The position numbers and the translations under genes were made by a program. This document shows positions 1-5,658 of a stretch of DNA of 5,658 nucleotides, in pieces. Position 1 is the stretch's first letter. Each line of letters begins with the position of its first letter. Under the pieces are notes generated by a model that saw nothing but the letters and a program-made list of their open reading frames with translations, was not told the origin of the DNA and did not search any database. The DNA lies in contig JAGVFD010000044.1 in assembly GCA_020057805.1 (NCBI GenBank), forward strand, positions 1 through 5,658, read 5' to 3'. The DNA comes from Sideroxydans sp. (GTDB lineage Bacteria; Pseudomonadota; Gammaproteobacteria; Burkholderiales; Gallionellaceae).

Positions 1-809
1 CCTGCGACTAATTCAGAGCGCACCAAGCGGCTACAGTTACGCAAAAAATGCAGGCGAAAATCGAAGTTGGTATTTTCAAACCAAGCCAAATAGCTGGCGC
101 GCAAATCGGTATTGTTGCGATGCAGGTTGAAGAAGTAGACATTGTTGATTTCGTGATTCTGATGAAATTTAGTACCCGCACGAAAGCTCCATGAAACCTG
201 TTCATCGGGCTGGTCAATACGCCCCTTAATTTTCCACTCCAACTCGCCCCATTGATCATCAATCAAAGTGTTGCTTTTGATGTGCTTCGTTCCTGCGCTT
301 AAAAGGTATCCGGTATAGCCGTAACTCGCACCCTTACGTTTTGAATTAGGGCGCTTCAATTGCGTTACGTTGCCAAAAAATGCAGACAACGCCCACGGCT
401 CTTGAAAGCCCGCCGTGAAAGATTCGATGACATTGAAATCAGGGCTCAACTGACCTTTAGCGTAAGTGTCCGCCATGTGTGACTTCATGTACGTGCCCAG
501 CACCGGCATGGGATACACACTGGCTTCAAGCAACAAGTATTGTGGAACGAGCGACTCTTTGAATAGCTCACGATAAATCACCGCCTCGCTGTTAGACGTG
601 ATAGTGGGCATCCGCTTGTTGGTTAGTGGAATGTTGTACGAAACATCGGAATAGTAAGGGTCCAACTCGTAGCTAAATTCTGCTTTGGGAGGGCCGATAC
701 TTTCGTCTTCATCCGCGCACGCAGAGAAAATGAAACACAGCATTCCGCACCAGGTGAGGACACAAAAAAAGAAAGGACGCGATGGCGTCCAAAGGAACGA
801 GCTAGGCAT
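1..809 (-). CDS. Putative lipoprotein of unknown function, partial (3' end outside window)
   Basis: An open frame of 269 codons without a stop runs from an ATG at 809-807 to the left edge, so the C-terminus is missing. The N-terminus has a hydrophobic stretch ending in the lipobox FSAC (Cys31), followed by an acidic segment ADEDES, as expected for a lipoprotein signal peptide; Ala at +2 would favour outer-membrane sorting. The rest is rich in aromatic and alternating polar residues (for example SYGYTGYLFSAG and NNVYFFNLH), which suggests beta structure, possibly a barrel or beta-sandwich. I do not recognise the family. An in-frame TGA at 839-837 with no other start codon between fixes the start at 809 or further inside. 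There is no clear Shine-Dalgarno site before the ATG. It lies 101 bases downstream of the outer-membrane protein gene, on the same strand. Coding status is well supported by length; function is unknown. Confidence 0.78.
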   Translation of the reverse strand, partial: MPSSFLWTPSRPFFFCVLTWCGMLCFIFSACADEDESIGPPKAEFSYELDPYYSDVSYNIPLTNKRMPTITSNSEAVIYRELFKESLVPQYLLLEASVYPMPVLGTYMKSHMADTYAKGQLSPDFNVIESFTAGFQEPWALSAFFGNVTQLKRPNSKRKGASYGYTGYLLSAGTKHIKSNTLIDDQWGELEWKIKGRIDQPDEQVSWSFRAGTKFHQNHEINNVYFFNLHRNNTDLRASYLAWFENTNFDFRLHFLRNCSRLVRSELVA

Positions 810-817
810 GGGGCGGA

Positions 818-823
818 ATTTTA
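818..823 (-). promoter_or_regulatory. Possible -10 element (TAAAAT) for a leaderless transcript of the 809-1 gene
   Basis: On the minus strand TAAAAT lies 8 bases before the ATG at 809, close to the usual distance from a -10 box to a transcription start. The ATG has no Shine-Dalgarno sequence at normal spacing (the nearest AGGA is 14 bases away). Together these fit a leaderless mRNA starting at or near the A of the ATG. I see no good -35 hexamer at 16-18 bases upstream, so this is weak. Confidence 0.25.
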
Positions 824-910
824 TCCTAGATACGCGTCAATTTGAGTTGTCCGCAGCACGACATAAGGGGAGGGGGGATGAATGTGGTGTGAAAAATTGA
901 GGAGCTGGAA

Positions 911-1654
911 TTAGAATTCAAAAGAAAAATTCAACCCTAGATGCGATCCGTTGATTTCGGAGCCTATATCCCAAGGGGAACTCACCCCATAGGGTTCACC
1001 GTACAACATGCAAGAATTCAAATTCCTCTGATTGATTCGATACTTCTCAGAGACATATTTGAGATTGATCCATCCCTTCGAATCAATCTGATATCCGACT
1101 TCAGCGATCAGCCCATTCGTGTTGTTGAAATCAATGCTACTGGGAAGACAACTTGATGATGGCGTGTAGGTGTAATTGTTGGGAGGTCTGTTGATGTTGG
1201 CACGAAAACTCGGGGAGATCACACGGCGAAATCCACCGCCGATACGTATGCGTTCCATACCTGAATAATAGGCCAAAGCTTCAATTGGGAAACGCGAGAA
1301 ATCCACATTGGAGCTACTACTTCCGTTGAAGTCGGAATGATAGTTGGCGGTCAAAGCGAATGCGAACGGGATTTGCTCGAACTGGTACAACCCACCAATC
1401 CCTGCCTGAAATCCAGAACCCGCTCGAATGCCCAAATTGAATATCGACTTGGATGGATATTGCGCATCGGCGAATTCAGTACCACCCAACGAATATCCTA
1501 CAGATGCCACTTTGTGAAAACCGCCCTTTGTCTTTTCGATGAACGAAGGCGAGCTATTTTCAGAAACCAACTCCGTCTGCGAAAAACATTCCGTACATGC
1601 CAACAGCAACAGGCTGGCAAAAGTGCCCCGAATAGTGGCATGACAAATCAACAT
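911..1654 (-). CDS. Uncharacterised outer-membrane beta-barrel protein
   Basis: A complete 247-residue protein. Residues 1-25 form an export signal with a hydrophobic core (residues 12-19). It could be cleaved by signal peptidase I near CFSQ (residues 23-26), or the LLAC at residues 17-20 could act as a lipobox; the barrel form favours the first. The mature part has alternating strand patterns with Gly and aromatic residues and ends in Phe (NFSFEF), the usual C-terminal signal for Bam-dependent barrel insertion. Segments such as DFSRFPIEALAYYSG, RIGGGFRRVISPSF, LKYVSEKY and GSHLGLNFSF resemble, from memory, a widespread proteobacterial family of small outer-membrane barrels annotated as hypothetical. 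The start is supported by a good ribosome binding site. It lies 158 bases downstream of the truncated hydrolase copy and 101 bases upstream of the next lipoprotein gene. No enzymatic or transport function can be assigned. Confidence 0.85.
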   Translation of the reverse strand: MLICHATIRGTFASLLLLACTECFSQTELVSENSSPSFIEKTKGGFHKVASVGYSLGGTEFADAQYPSKSIFNLGIRAGSGFQAGIGGLYQFEQIPFAFALTANYHSDFNGSSSSNVDFSRFPIEALAYYSGMERIRIGGGFRRVISPSFRANINRPPNNYTYTPSSSCLPSSIDFNNTNGLIAEVGYQIDSKGWINLKYVSEKYRINQRNLNSCMLYGEPYGVSSPWDIGSEINGSHLGLNFSFEF

Positions 1655-1658
1655 ACTT

Positions 1659-1664
1659 CCCTCT
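1659..1664 (-). promoter_or_regulatory. Ribosome binding site AGAGGG for the beta-barrel gene
   Basis: On the minus strand AGAGGG lies 4 bases before the ATG at 1654, and the purine run continues as GAAGT up to the start codon. This supports 1654 as the true start. The 158-base gap upstream (1655-1812) holds the A/T-rich segment 1721-1752 and could carry a promoter, but no convincing -35/-10 pair was found there. Confidence 0.6.
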
Positions 1665-1783
1665 ATTTACAATTCCGTGTTTCAACCACTTCGATGCGAA
1701 CCATCATTAATGGCGGCAAATAAATTTTATGGATAGTGATTAGTTATTTATCTGGGCTTTCAAAAAACGGAAGTCGAGAGCAG

Positions 1784-2071
1784 TACATTCACCACGGTAA
1801 TTGGGATTCAATTTATTGGATTCGAGCTACCAGTGATACCTGCTCGTTCCGCCAAATATTCTCAGGGCTGACAAAACCGTCTTTGTCGTATTCAAATTCG
1901 ATGCCTGCTTTTGCAAAGCATTCGTACACCAGCTCTGAACAGATGTACTCTCTGTCTCGTTCTTTTTTACCAATACCCAATGTGAGCCGCGCCAATATTT
2001 TTCCAATTTCATCTTTGTCATACGGGCGTGTCAGTTCATCAATACCAAACTCAGCGAGTCCATTTACTACG
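1784..2071. repeat. Direct repeat, left arm (pairs with 5359-5658)
   Basis: Bases 1813-2071 align without gaps to 5400-5658, with 23 mismatches in 259 positions counted by eye. The last 66 or so bases (from about 2006) are identical. Past the stop codon, 1784-1812 still aligns with 5359-5389 (24 of 29 matches plus a 2-base gap), after a 10-base length difference next to the stop. The repeat holds the 3' part of the hydrolase gene and its 3' flank. It may extend above 2071, but the partner leaves the window there. Confidence 0.9.
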
Positions 2072-2178
2072 CCACTATTCACGCCTTTTCGCCGCGCGAT
2101 CACAAGCCGCCCTTTATAGGCTTTGCCCTTTTCATAATCCACTGTGTACTTTGACAATGGCGCAAAACGCACGCCCAT
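1813..2178 (-). pseudogene. 5'-truncated YiiX/DUF830-type permuted NlpC/P60 cysteine hydrolase (copy A)
   Basis: A 121-codon frame encodes the C-terminal half of a permuted papain-like hydrolase (Peptidase C92, YiiX/YaeF group). The hallmark is YICSELVYECF with the nucleophile Cys80, followed by FVSPENIW (residues 102-109) and a C-terminal strand VSLVARI. This matches the E. coli YiiX pattern (YCSELVW, then VVSP, then TTVAKE). In this family the catalytic His lies in an N-terminal part after a GD-I/V motif. That part is absent here: the frame begins just after where it should be, and an in-frame TAG sits six bases before the ATG. Full family members are usually around 200 residues. AGGA four bases before the ATG could allow translation of the fragment. 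Over 85 shared residues it differs from copy B at only five. I call it a truncated copy, probably inactive as a hydrolase. An independent small protein or partner subunit is possible. Confidence 0.75.
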
Positions 2179-2190
2179 GTCTTCCTATGG

Positions 2191-2219
2191 GTAGTCGAGA
2201 GAGTGGCTCTCTCGACTAC
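2191..2219. repeat. Perfect 13-bp inverted repeat with 3-base loop; possible terminator or element end
   Basis: The arms GTAGTCGAGAGAG (2191-2203) and CTCTCTCGACTAC (2207-2219) are exact reverse complements, separated by TGG. It lies between the stop of the large lipoprotein gene (2248) and the start of the truncated hydrolase (2178), so it could form a strong RNA hairpin after the lipoprotein message. Neither side has a T-run, so it is not a classic intrinsic terminator. It could instead protect the 3' end of the RNA, or be a small palindromic element at a rearrangement junction. The inner motif AGTCGAGAG occurs again at 1772-1780, on the other side of copy A. Confidence 0.85.
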
Positions 2220-2247
2220 ATTGACGTCCCCCCCATCTCTCTAGGCA

Positions 2248-5200
2248 CTACATCGGAGGGGTTACAACGATTGATGTCGGCGTAAAAATCATCCCCAACT
2301 TCGCACCCGCAGTCAATGCGCCGGTGAGTGGATTGATGGTGTAGGTAGAGATGTTATTTGAAGCGCCAGAAATCGCAACGTAGGCGAACTTGCCTGTGGG
2401 ATCAACTGTTACCAAATCGGGAAAAGAATTAATCCCCATCACCATCTTCGCACCCGCAGTCAATGCGCCAGTAGATGGATTGATGATATAGGTGGAGACG
2501 TTGTTTTGGATGTTGTTTGAGTCATGAATCGCAACGTAGGCGAACTTGCCTTGGGGGTCAACTGTGACAAAAACAGGATAAGATAATGCCCCCACCGTCA
2601 CCGTCGCACCCGCAGTCAATGCGCCTGTGAGTGGATTGATGGTGTAGGTTGAGACGCTACCTGAACTTAGGTTCGCAACGTAGGCAAATTTCCCAGTGGG
2701 GTCAACTTTGACTGAATAGGGGGTATTACCTGCCGCCACCGTAGCACCCACAGTCAACGCGCCTGTGAGTGGATTGATGGTGTAGACGGAGACGTTGTTT
2801 GAACTTGCATTCGCAACGTAGGCGAACTTGCCTGTGGGGTCAACTGTGATTGACCCTGGCCCAGTACCCGCCGCCACCGTCGCTCCCGCAGTCAATGCGC
2901 CCGTGAATGGATTGATGGTGTAGACAGAAATATCGTTTGAAAAATAATTCGCAACGTAGACAAACTTGCCTGTGGGGTCAACTGTGATTGACCCTGGCCC
3001 AGTACCCGCCGCCACAGTCGCACCCGCAGTCAATGCGCCTGTGAGTGGATTGCTGGTGTAGACGGAGACGTTGTCTGAACTTGAATTCGCAACGTAGACA
3101 AACTTGCCTGTGGGGTCAACCGCGACTGAAGTAGGATTTGTACCCGCCGCCACAGTCGCACCCGCAGTCAATGCGCCTGTGAGCGGATTAATAGTGTTGA
3201 CGAAGACGGTTGATGAGTATTGGGACAAAAAGTAGGCAAATTGCTGATTAACTGCCAATGTCATAGAACACGTTTGCGCACTCTGTACCGATTCATTGTT
3301 TGAGGTATCAAAGGCCGAGACTGTGTAACAATAATTGGTCGAATTGAGTAAGCCAGCATCTCGATACGAGGTGGCTGTTGTCGTGCCTATTAGTACGCTG
3401 TCACGGTAGATTCTATAGCTATCTACCGCAATGTTATCTGTGGATACCCCCCAACTTAAAGAAGCCGCAGTACCTCCTGCACTGACCGCCAGATTGGTAG
3501 GCACCGTTGGTGGTACGTCGATAACAGATGCCGTGGCATAGGCAAATTTGAACATGTTTGTCGCTGGCGCCGTCGCCATGACAGTTGTGCTTCCACCCAA
3601 GGTAAGGCCACTTGCTAGCCCGCCGGCACTCATGGTCGCAACGCTAGTGTCGCTTGAACTCCAAATTGAAGTTGCGCTCAGGTCGGTTGTGCTTCCATTC
3701 GCCAATGTCCCAGTTGCAGTAAATTGGGTTTGATTCACGCCAAGCAGAATATTTCCGGGGGATGGTGTGATCGCAAAGTTTGTCAGACGCGTGATGCTGG
3801 AAAACCCGGCTGCGTTGAAAGAGCCTGGTATCGTTGCACTTGAAGTCGTATTGGTGTTGCCCGCCACTTGCAGTGACAGCGTGTGGGTTCCAGCTCGTTT
3901 GGGTGTGGCATAGCGCATGAAGTAATAACTTGCGGCTTTAGCGGCCACATCGGCTGCCACTTGATTTAATGCATTCTGCAATAGAGTGAAATCAGTAATA
4001 GGTAAATATCCCGCGTTCCCAATGGATGTTAATGCGGCAGTATCGGCGTATGCACCTGCGCCAATGGTGTACACACTCTTGTTGCCCCGAGCCGTGTTTG
4101 CGGCAGCAATTGTTGAAACTGAGGCATTGTCTGCACCATCCGTAATGGCGACCAAATATCCTTGAGTGACTCCCGTCGGTGCCACGGTATCTGTCCATAA
4201 GGCAACGCCTTTTACTATTGCCCCATAAAAATCAGTTGATGGATTGCCTATCACGATGGAATCTATCGCTGCATTAAGTGTTGTTTTGTTTTTTGTGAAT
4301 GTAGACACTTGCGTGAATCTGTCATCCAAGGTGTACACGGCAATTTGTTGCTGCGGTGTCATATTGGCCACCATGTTTTTGGCTGCCGCCTTCATGTTGA
4401 CCAAATCGGCTGGACTGATACTTGAACTGACGTCTATCAGGAGTACGGTTTTCAACACATACGGCAATTGAGTGATGGGTACTAATTCTTGAAACGATTC
4501 CGCTGGGCTCAAAGGTAGCCCGTCTTCCAAAATCGTGAAATCCTGATTGGTCAAAGAAGTTACATAGTTGTTGTTGATGTCTAGTGCCTGATAGAAGAAA
4601 GTAATGACGGATGGCAAATCGACTGAAACTGTATGACTTTGCAATTTAAGATAAAGCCCGCCAGTCAAACTCACCGTCACCGTGTAGGTCGTCGATGTTC
4701 CATTTGCAGCCGTCACTGTGTAGATAACGGGTGTGCTGAAATTATTAGTCGTTGTGCCGCTCACCTGGCTGGTCGTTCCAACTTTTACTGATGCACCTGA
4801 AGTTGTGAATACGGCGGCTCTTGAAGTCACAACAGAGTTGCTTGGTAATACAAGTGAAATCGTCTTGGCGGTTTCATTGATAACACCTGGCACGCCGAGA
4901 AGTGAAAAGCTGGTTATGGCTTTTGTGCTAATTCCTGCAACCGTTACAGTTACCGTATATTGAGACGTTGATCCATCTGCCGCGATTACTGTATAGACCA
5001 AGGGCAAGGTGAAGTCGTTAGCCGTTGTTCCTGTGACCTGAGCAACACTGTTCACGGTCATTGATGCGCCTGTCGTCGCAAAGTTTGATACTAACGCTGT
5101 GACAGCGGTACCCGAAGGGACTGTGAGTGCAATCGTTTTCGCTGATTCATTGATCGTTCCAGACACTGCTGGATTAGAGATTGAGAAAGAGGTTATTGCT

Positions 5201-5334
5201 TTCGCAGAAGATAGTGGCGTAGGTGCTGGCGCACCGCCACCACCCCCACCGCATCCAGATAAAGCCAATATCATGAGTGCTAGTGAAACCCATCCGAAGC
5301 GAAAGAATTTATGTGATGCAGATTTATGTAACAT
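2248..5334 (-). CDS. Large multidomain lipoprotein: DUF5018-like x2, vWA, Big_2-like, FN3, seven-bladed propeller
   Basis: A 1,028-residue exported lipoprotein. The signal peptide has KSASHK, a hydrophobic core and lipobox LSGC (Cys28), then six Gly and a Pro-rich linker. Two related beta domains follow (about 44-131 and 137-222, each starting KAITSF and ending YTVTV), resembling DUF5018. A short beta segment (QDFTILEDG) precedes a von Willebrand A domain (about 294-466) with MIDAS residues DVSSS (301-305), Thr367 and Asp399 (TDGAD), so metal-dependent ligand binding is likely. Then come a Big_2-like Ig domain (about 516-590), a fibronectin III domain (608-690, with SYRIYRD) and a propeller (698-1028) of YncE/lactonase-like blades. 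The likely role is adhesion or binding at the cell surface; no catalytic motif was seen. A TTG at 5388 is in frame, but the ATG at 5334 has GGAG at good spacing and gives a normal signal peptide. The family as a whole is not recognised. Confidence 0.9.
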   Translation of the reverse strand: MLHKSASHKFFRFGWVSLALMILALSGCGGGGGGAPAPTPLSSAKAITSFSISNPAVSGTINESAKTIALTVPSGTAVTALVSNFATTGASMTVNSVAQVTGTTANDFTLPLVYTVIAADGSTSQYTVTVTVAGISTKAITSFSLLGVPGVINETAKTISLVLPSNSVVTSRAAVFTTSGASVKVGTTSQVSGTTTNNFSTPVIYTVTAANGTSTTYTVTVSLTGGLYLKLQSHTVSVDLPSVITFFYQALDINNNYVTSLTNQDFTILEDGLPLSPAESFQELVPITQLPYVLKTVLLIDVSSSISPADLVNMKAAAKNMVANMTPQQQIAVYTLDDRFTQVSTFTKNKTTLNAAIDSIVIGNPSTDFYGAIVKGVALWTDTVAPTGVTQGYLVAITDGADNASVSTIAAANTARGNKSVYTIGAGAYADTAALTSIGNAGYLPITDFTLLQNALNQVAADVAAKAASYYFMRYATPKRAGTHTLSLQVAGNTNTTSSATIPGSFNAAGFSSITRLTNFAITPSPGNILLGVNQTQFTATGTLANGSTTDLSATSIWSSSDTSVATMSAGGLASGLTLGGSTTVMATAPATNMFKFAYATASVIDVPPTVPTNLAVSAGGTAASLSWGVSTDNIAVDSYRIYRDSVLIGTTTATSYRDAGLLNSTNYCYTVSAFDTSNNESVQSAQTCSMTLAVNQQFAYFLSQYSSTVFVNTINPLTGALTAGATVAAGTNPTSVAVDPTGKFVYVANSSSDNVSVYTSNPLTGALTAGATVAAGTGPGSITVDPTGKFVYVANYFSNDISVYTINPFTGALTAGATVAAGTGPGSITVDPTGKFAYVANASSNNVSVYTINPLTGALTVGATVAAGNTPYSVKVDPTGKFAYVANLSSGSVSTYTINPLTGALTAGATVTVGALSYPVFVTVDPQGKFAYVAIHDSNNIQNNVSTYIINPSTGALTAGAKMVMGINSFPDLVTVDPTGKFAYVAISGASNNISTYTINPLTGALTAGAKLGMIFTPTSIVVTPPM
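2251..3243 (-). repeat. Tandem coding repeats: seven near-identical propeller blades (138-nt period)
   Basis: NP-x-TGALT occurs seven times (residues 716 to 1001) and F-x-YVA-like strands occur seven times, about 46 residues apart. At DNA level the AGTCAA(T/C)GCGCC core recurs at 2311, 2458, 2614, 2752, 2890, 3028 and 3166 on the plus strand. Spacings are 147, 156, 138, 138, 138 and 138. Bases 2825-2877 and 2963-3015 are identical over 53 positions. The protein begins with a partial blade (FAYFLSQYSS) and ends with the complementary strand (TPTSIVVTPPM), so the ring would close as in standard seven-bladed propellers. Confidence 0.9.
5233..5250 (-). repeat. Poly-glycine codon run after the lipidated cysteine
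   Basis: Six consecutive Gly codons (GGT, GGG, GGT, GGT, GGC, GGT on the minus strand) follow directly after Cys28 of the lipoprotein. They form a flexible tether between lipid anchor and the first folded domain. The low-complexity GGT-rich DNA could vary in length by slippage, which would change only the tether. Confidence 0.8.
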
Positions 5335-5342
5335 AATTTTTA

Positions 5343-5346
5343 CTCC
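5343..5346 (-). promoter_or_regulatory. Ribosome binding site GGAG for the large lipoprotein gene
   Basis: GGAG lies 8 bases before the ATG at 5334 on the minus strand. This decides the start in favour of 5334 over the in-frame TTG at 5388, which would add 18 residues before the signal peptide and begin inside the sequence homologous to the 3' flank of copy A. Confidence 0.65.
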
Positions 5347-5358
5347 AGTTGGTTGGCC

Positions 5359-5658
5359 TACATGTTTATCACTGCAATTGGTATTCAATTTAGACTATCT
5401 TAACGGATACGTCCGACTAGTGACACTTGCTCGTCCCGCCAAATATTTTCCGGGCTGACAAATTCGTCTTTGTCGTATTCAAATTCAATGCCTGCTTTTG
5501 CAAAGCATTCGTACACCAGCTCCGAGCAGATGTACTCTCTGTCACGTTCTTTCTTACCCACACCCAAGGTGAGCCGCGCCAATATTTTTCCGATTTCATC
5601 TTTGTCATACGGGCGTGTCAGTTCATCAATACCAAACTCAGCGAGTCCATTTACTACG
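5359..5658. repeat. Direct repeat, right arm (pairs with 1784-2071), cut by window edge
   Basis: This arm carries the 3' part of copy B of the hydrolase gene and the first 30 or so bases after its stop codon. Homology to the left arm stops about 12 bases before the GGAG of the lipoprotein gene. It has 10 extra bases (5390-5399) next to the stop, bounded by TTA on both sides; a deletion between the two TTA triplets would give the left-arm sequence. The true length of the repeat cannot be seen because the window ends at 5658. Confidence 0.9.
5400..5658 (-). CDS. YiiX/DUF830-type permuted NlpC/P60 cysteine hydrolase, C-terminal part (copy B, partial)
   Basis: The frame is open to the right edge, so only the last 85 residues and the stop are visible. 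It shows YICSELVYECF with the expected catalytic Cys, FVSPENIW and a C-terminal VSLVGRI, as in YiiX/YaeF-type permuted papain-like hydrolases. Members act as thiol hydrolases on amide or ester bonds; substrates are mostly unknown. Whether the N-terminal half with the catalytic His exists can only be seen beyond the window, but this copy is the natural candidate for the full-length parent of copy A. A TTG at 5582 could be read as a start, but the homologous frame continues unbroken upstream to the edge, so it is internal. The stop lies 65 bases before the large lipoprotein start, on the same strand, so co-transcription is possible. Confidence 0.8.
   Translation of the reverse strand, partial: VVNGLAEFGIDELTRPYDKDEIGKILARLTLGVGKKERDREYICSELVYECFAKAGIEFEYDKDEFVSPENIWRDEQVSLVGRIR

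Noticed and set aside
880..912. Intrinsic terminator after the beta-barrel gene (a T-run lies downstream of the stop on the minus strand)
   Set aside because: No stable stem precedes the T-run; the only pairing is a 5-bp GAATT/AATTC with a 2-base loop.
941..1723. Plus-strand open frames at 941-1156 and 1337-1723
   Set aside because: They lie antisense to the beta-barrel gene, have no recognisable domain or good ribosome site, and are explained as shadows of it.
1741..1800. Terminator after copy A at the TTTTTT run on the minus strand
   Set aside because: No inverted repeat adjoins the run; the apparent match is the AGTCGAGAG motif shared with the palindrome, not a stem.
1736..2285. Plus-strand open frames at 1736-2119 and 2028-2285, and a minus frame at 1827-2021
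   Set aside because: They overlap the conserved hydrolase frame, whose CSELV motif and synonymous substitution pattern show which frame codes.
2300..3200. Regular repeats as a possible CRISPR array
   Set aside because: The period is 138 bases, the frame is open throughout, and the repeats encode propeller blades.
5335..5388. TTG at 5388 as the start of the large lipoprotein
   Set aside because: It would put 18 polar residues before the signal peptide and lacks the good GGAG spacing seen for the ATG at 5334.
5099..5458. Plus-strand open frame with a proline run
   Set aside because: The prolines are the antisense of the glycine codons of the lipoprotein linker, and the frame spans the lipoprotein signal peptide and the hydrolase end.
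1813..5658. The two hydrolase copies as template and variable repeats of a diversity-generating retroelement
   Set aside because: The differences are mixed in type and mostly synonymous, not adenine-specific, and no reverse transcriptase is present.

Overview
The window is 5,658 bases of moderate-GC DNA. It looks like part of a Gram-negative chromosome, probably a proteobacterium; a betaproteobacterium is a guess. The reasons are lipobox signal peptides, an outer-membrane beta-barrel protein ending in phenylalanine, and Shine-Dalgarno sites. No strain-level identification is possible. Every gene I can support reads on the minus strand, so transcription runs from high to low coordinates. Coding density is high, there is no gene-free stretch over 300 bases, and I see no RNA gene, CRISPR array, transposase or integrase.

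In order of transcription: (1) 5658-5400 is the C-terminal part of a YiiX/DUF830-type permuted NlpC/P60 (papain-like) cysteine hydrolase, entering from outside the window (copy B). (2) 5334-2248 is a 1,028-residue secreted lipoprotein. It has a poly-Gly linker, two DUF5018-like beta domains, a von Willebrand A domain with an intact MIDAS, a Big_2-like Ig domain, a fibronectin III domain and a highly repetitive seven-bladed propeller of the YncE/lactonase type. (3) 2219-2191 is a perfect 13-bp inverted repeat. (4) 2178-1813 is a second, 5'-truncated copy of the cysteine hydrolase (copy A), which keeps the Cys half and lacks the His half. (5) 1654-911 is an uncharacterised outer-membrane beta-barrel protein. 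(6) 809-1 is an unrecognised putative lipoprotein running off the left edge.

The main structural feature is a direct repeat of about 290 bases (1784-2071 and 5359-5658, the second cut by the window edge). It flanks the large lipoprotein gene and contains the 3' part of the hydrolase gene plus its 3' flank. The two copies match at 236 of 259 positions in the compared coding part, and most differences are synonymous. The locus therefore looks like a duplication, or an insertion with duplication, in which the 3.6-kb unit carrying the propeller lipoprotein lies between homologous arms.

The gene products are all predicted to be exported or envelope-associated, except that the hydrolase N-terminus is not visible. 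A shared function is inference only. The most unusual items are the repeat-flanked lipoprotein, its near-identical propeller blades, and the truncated hydrolase with a perfect palindrome at its 5' border.
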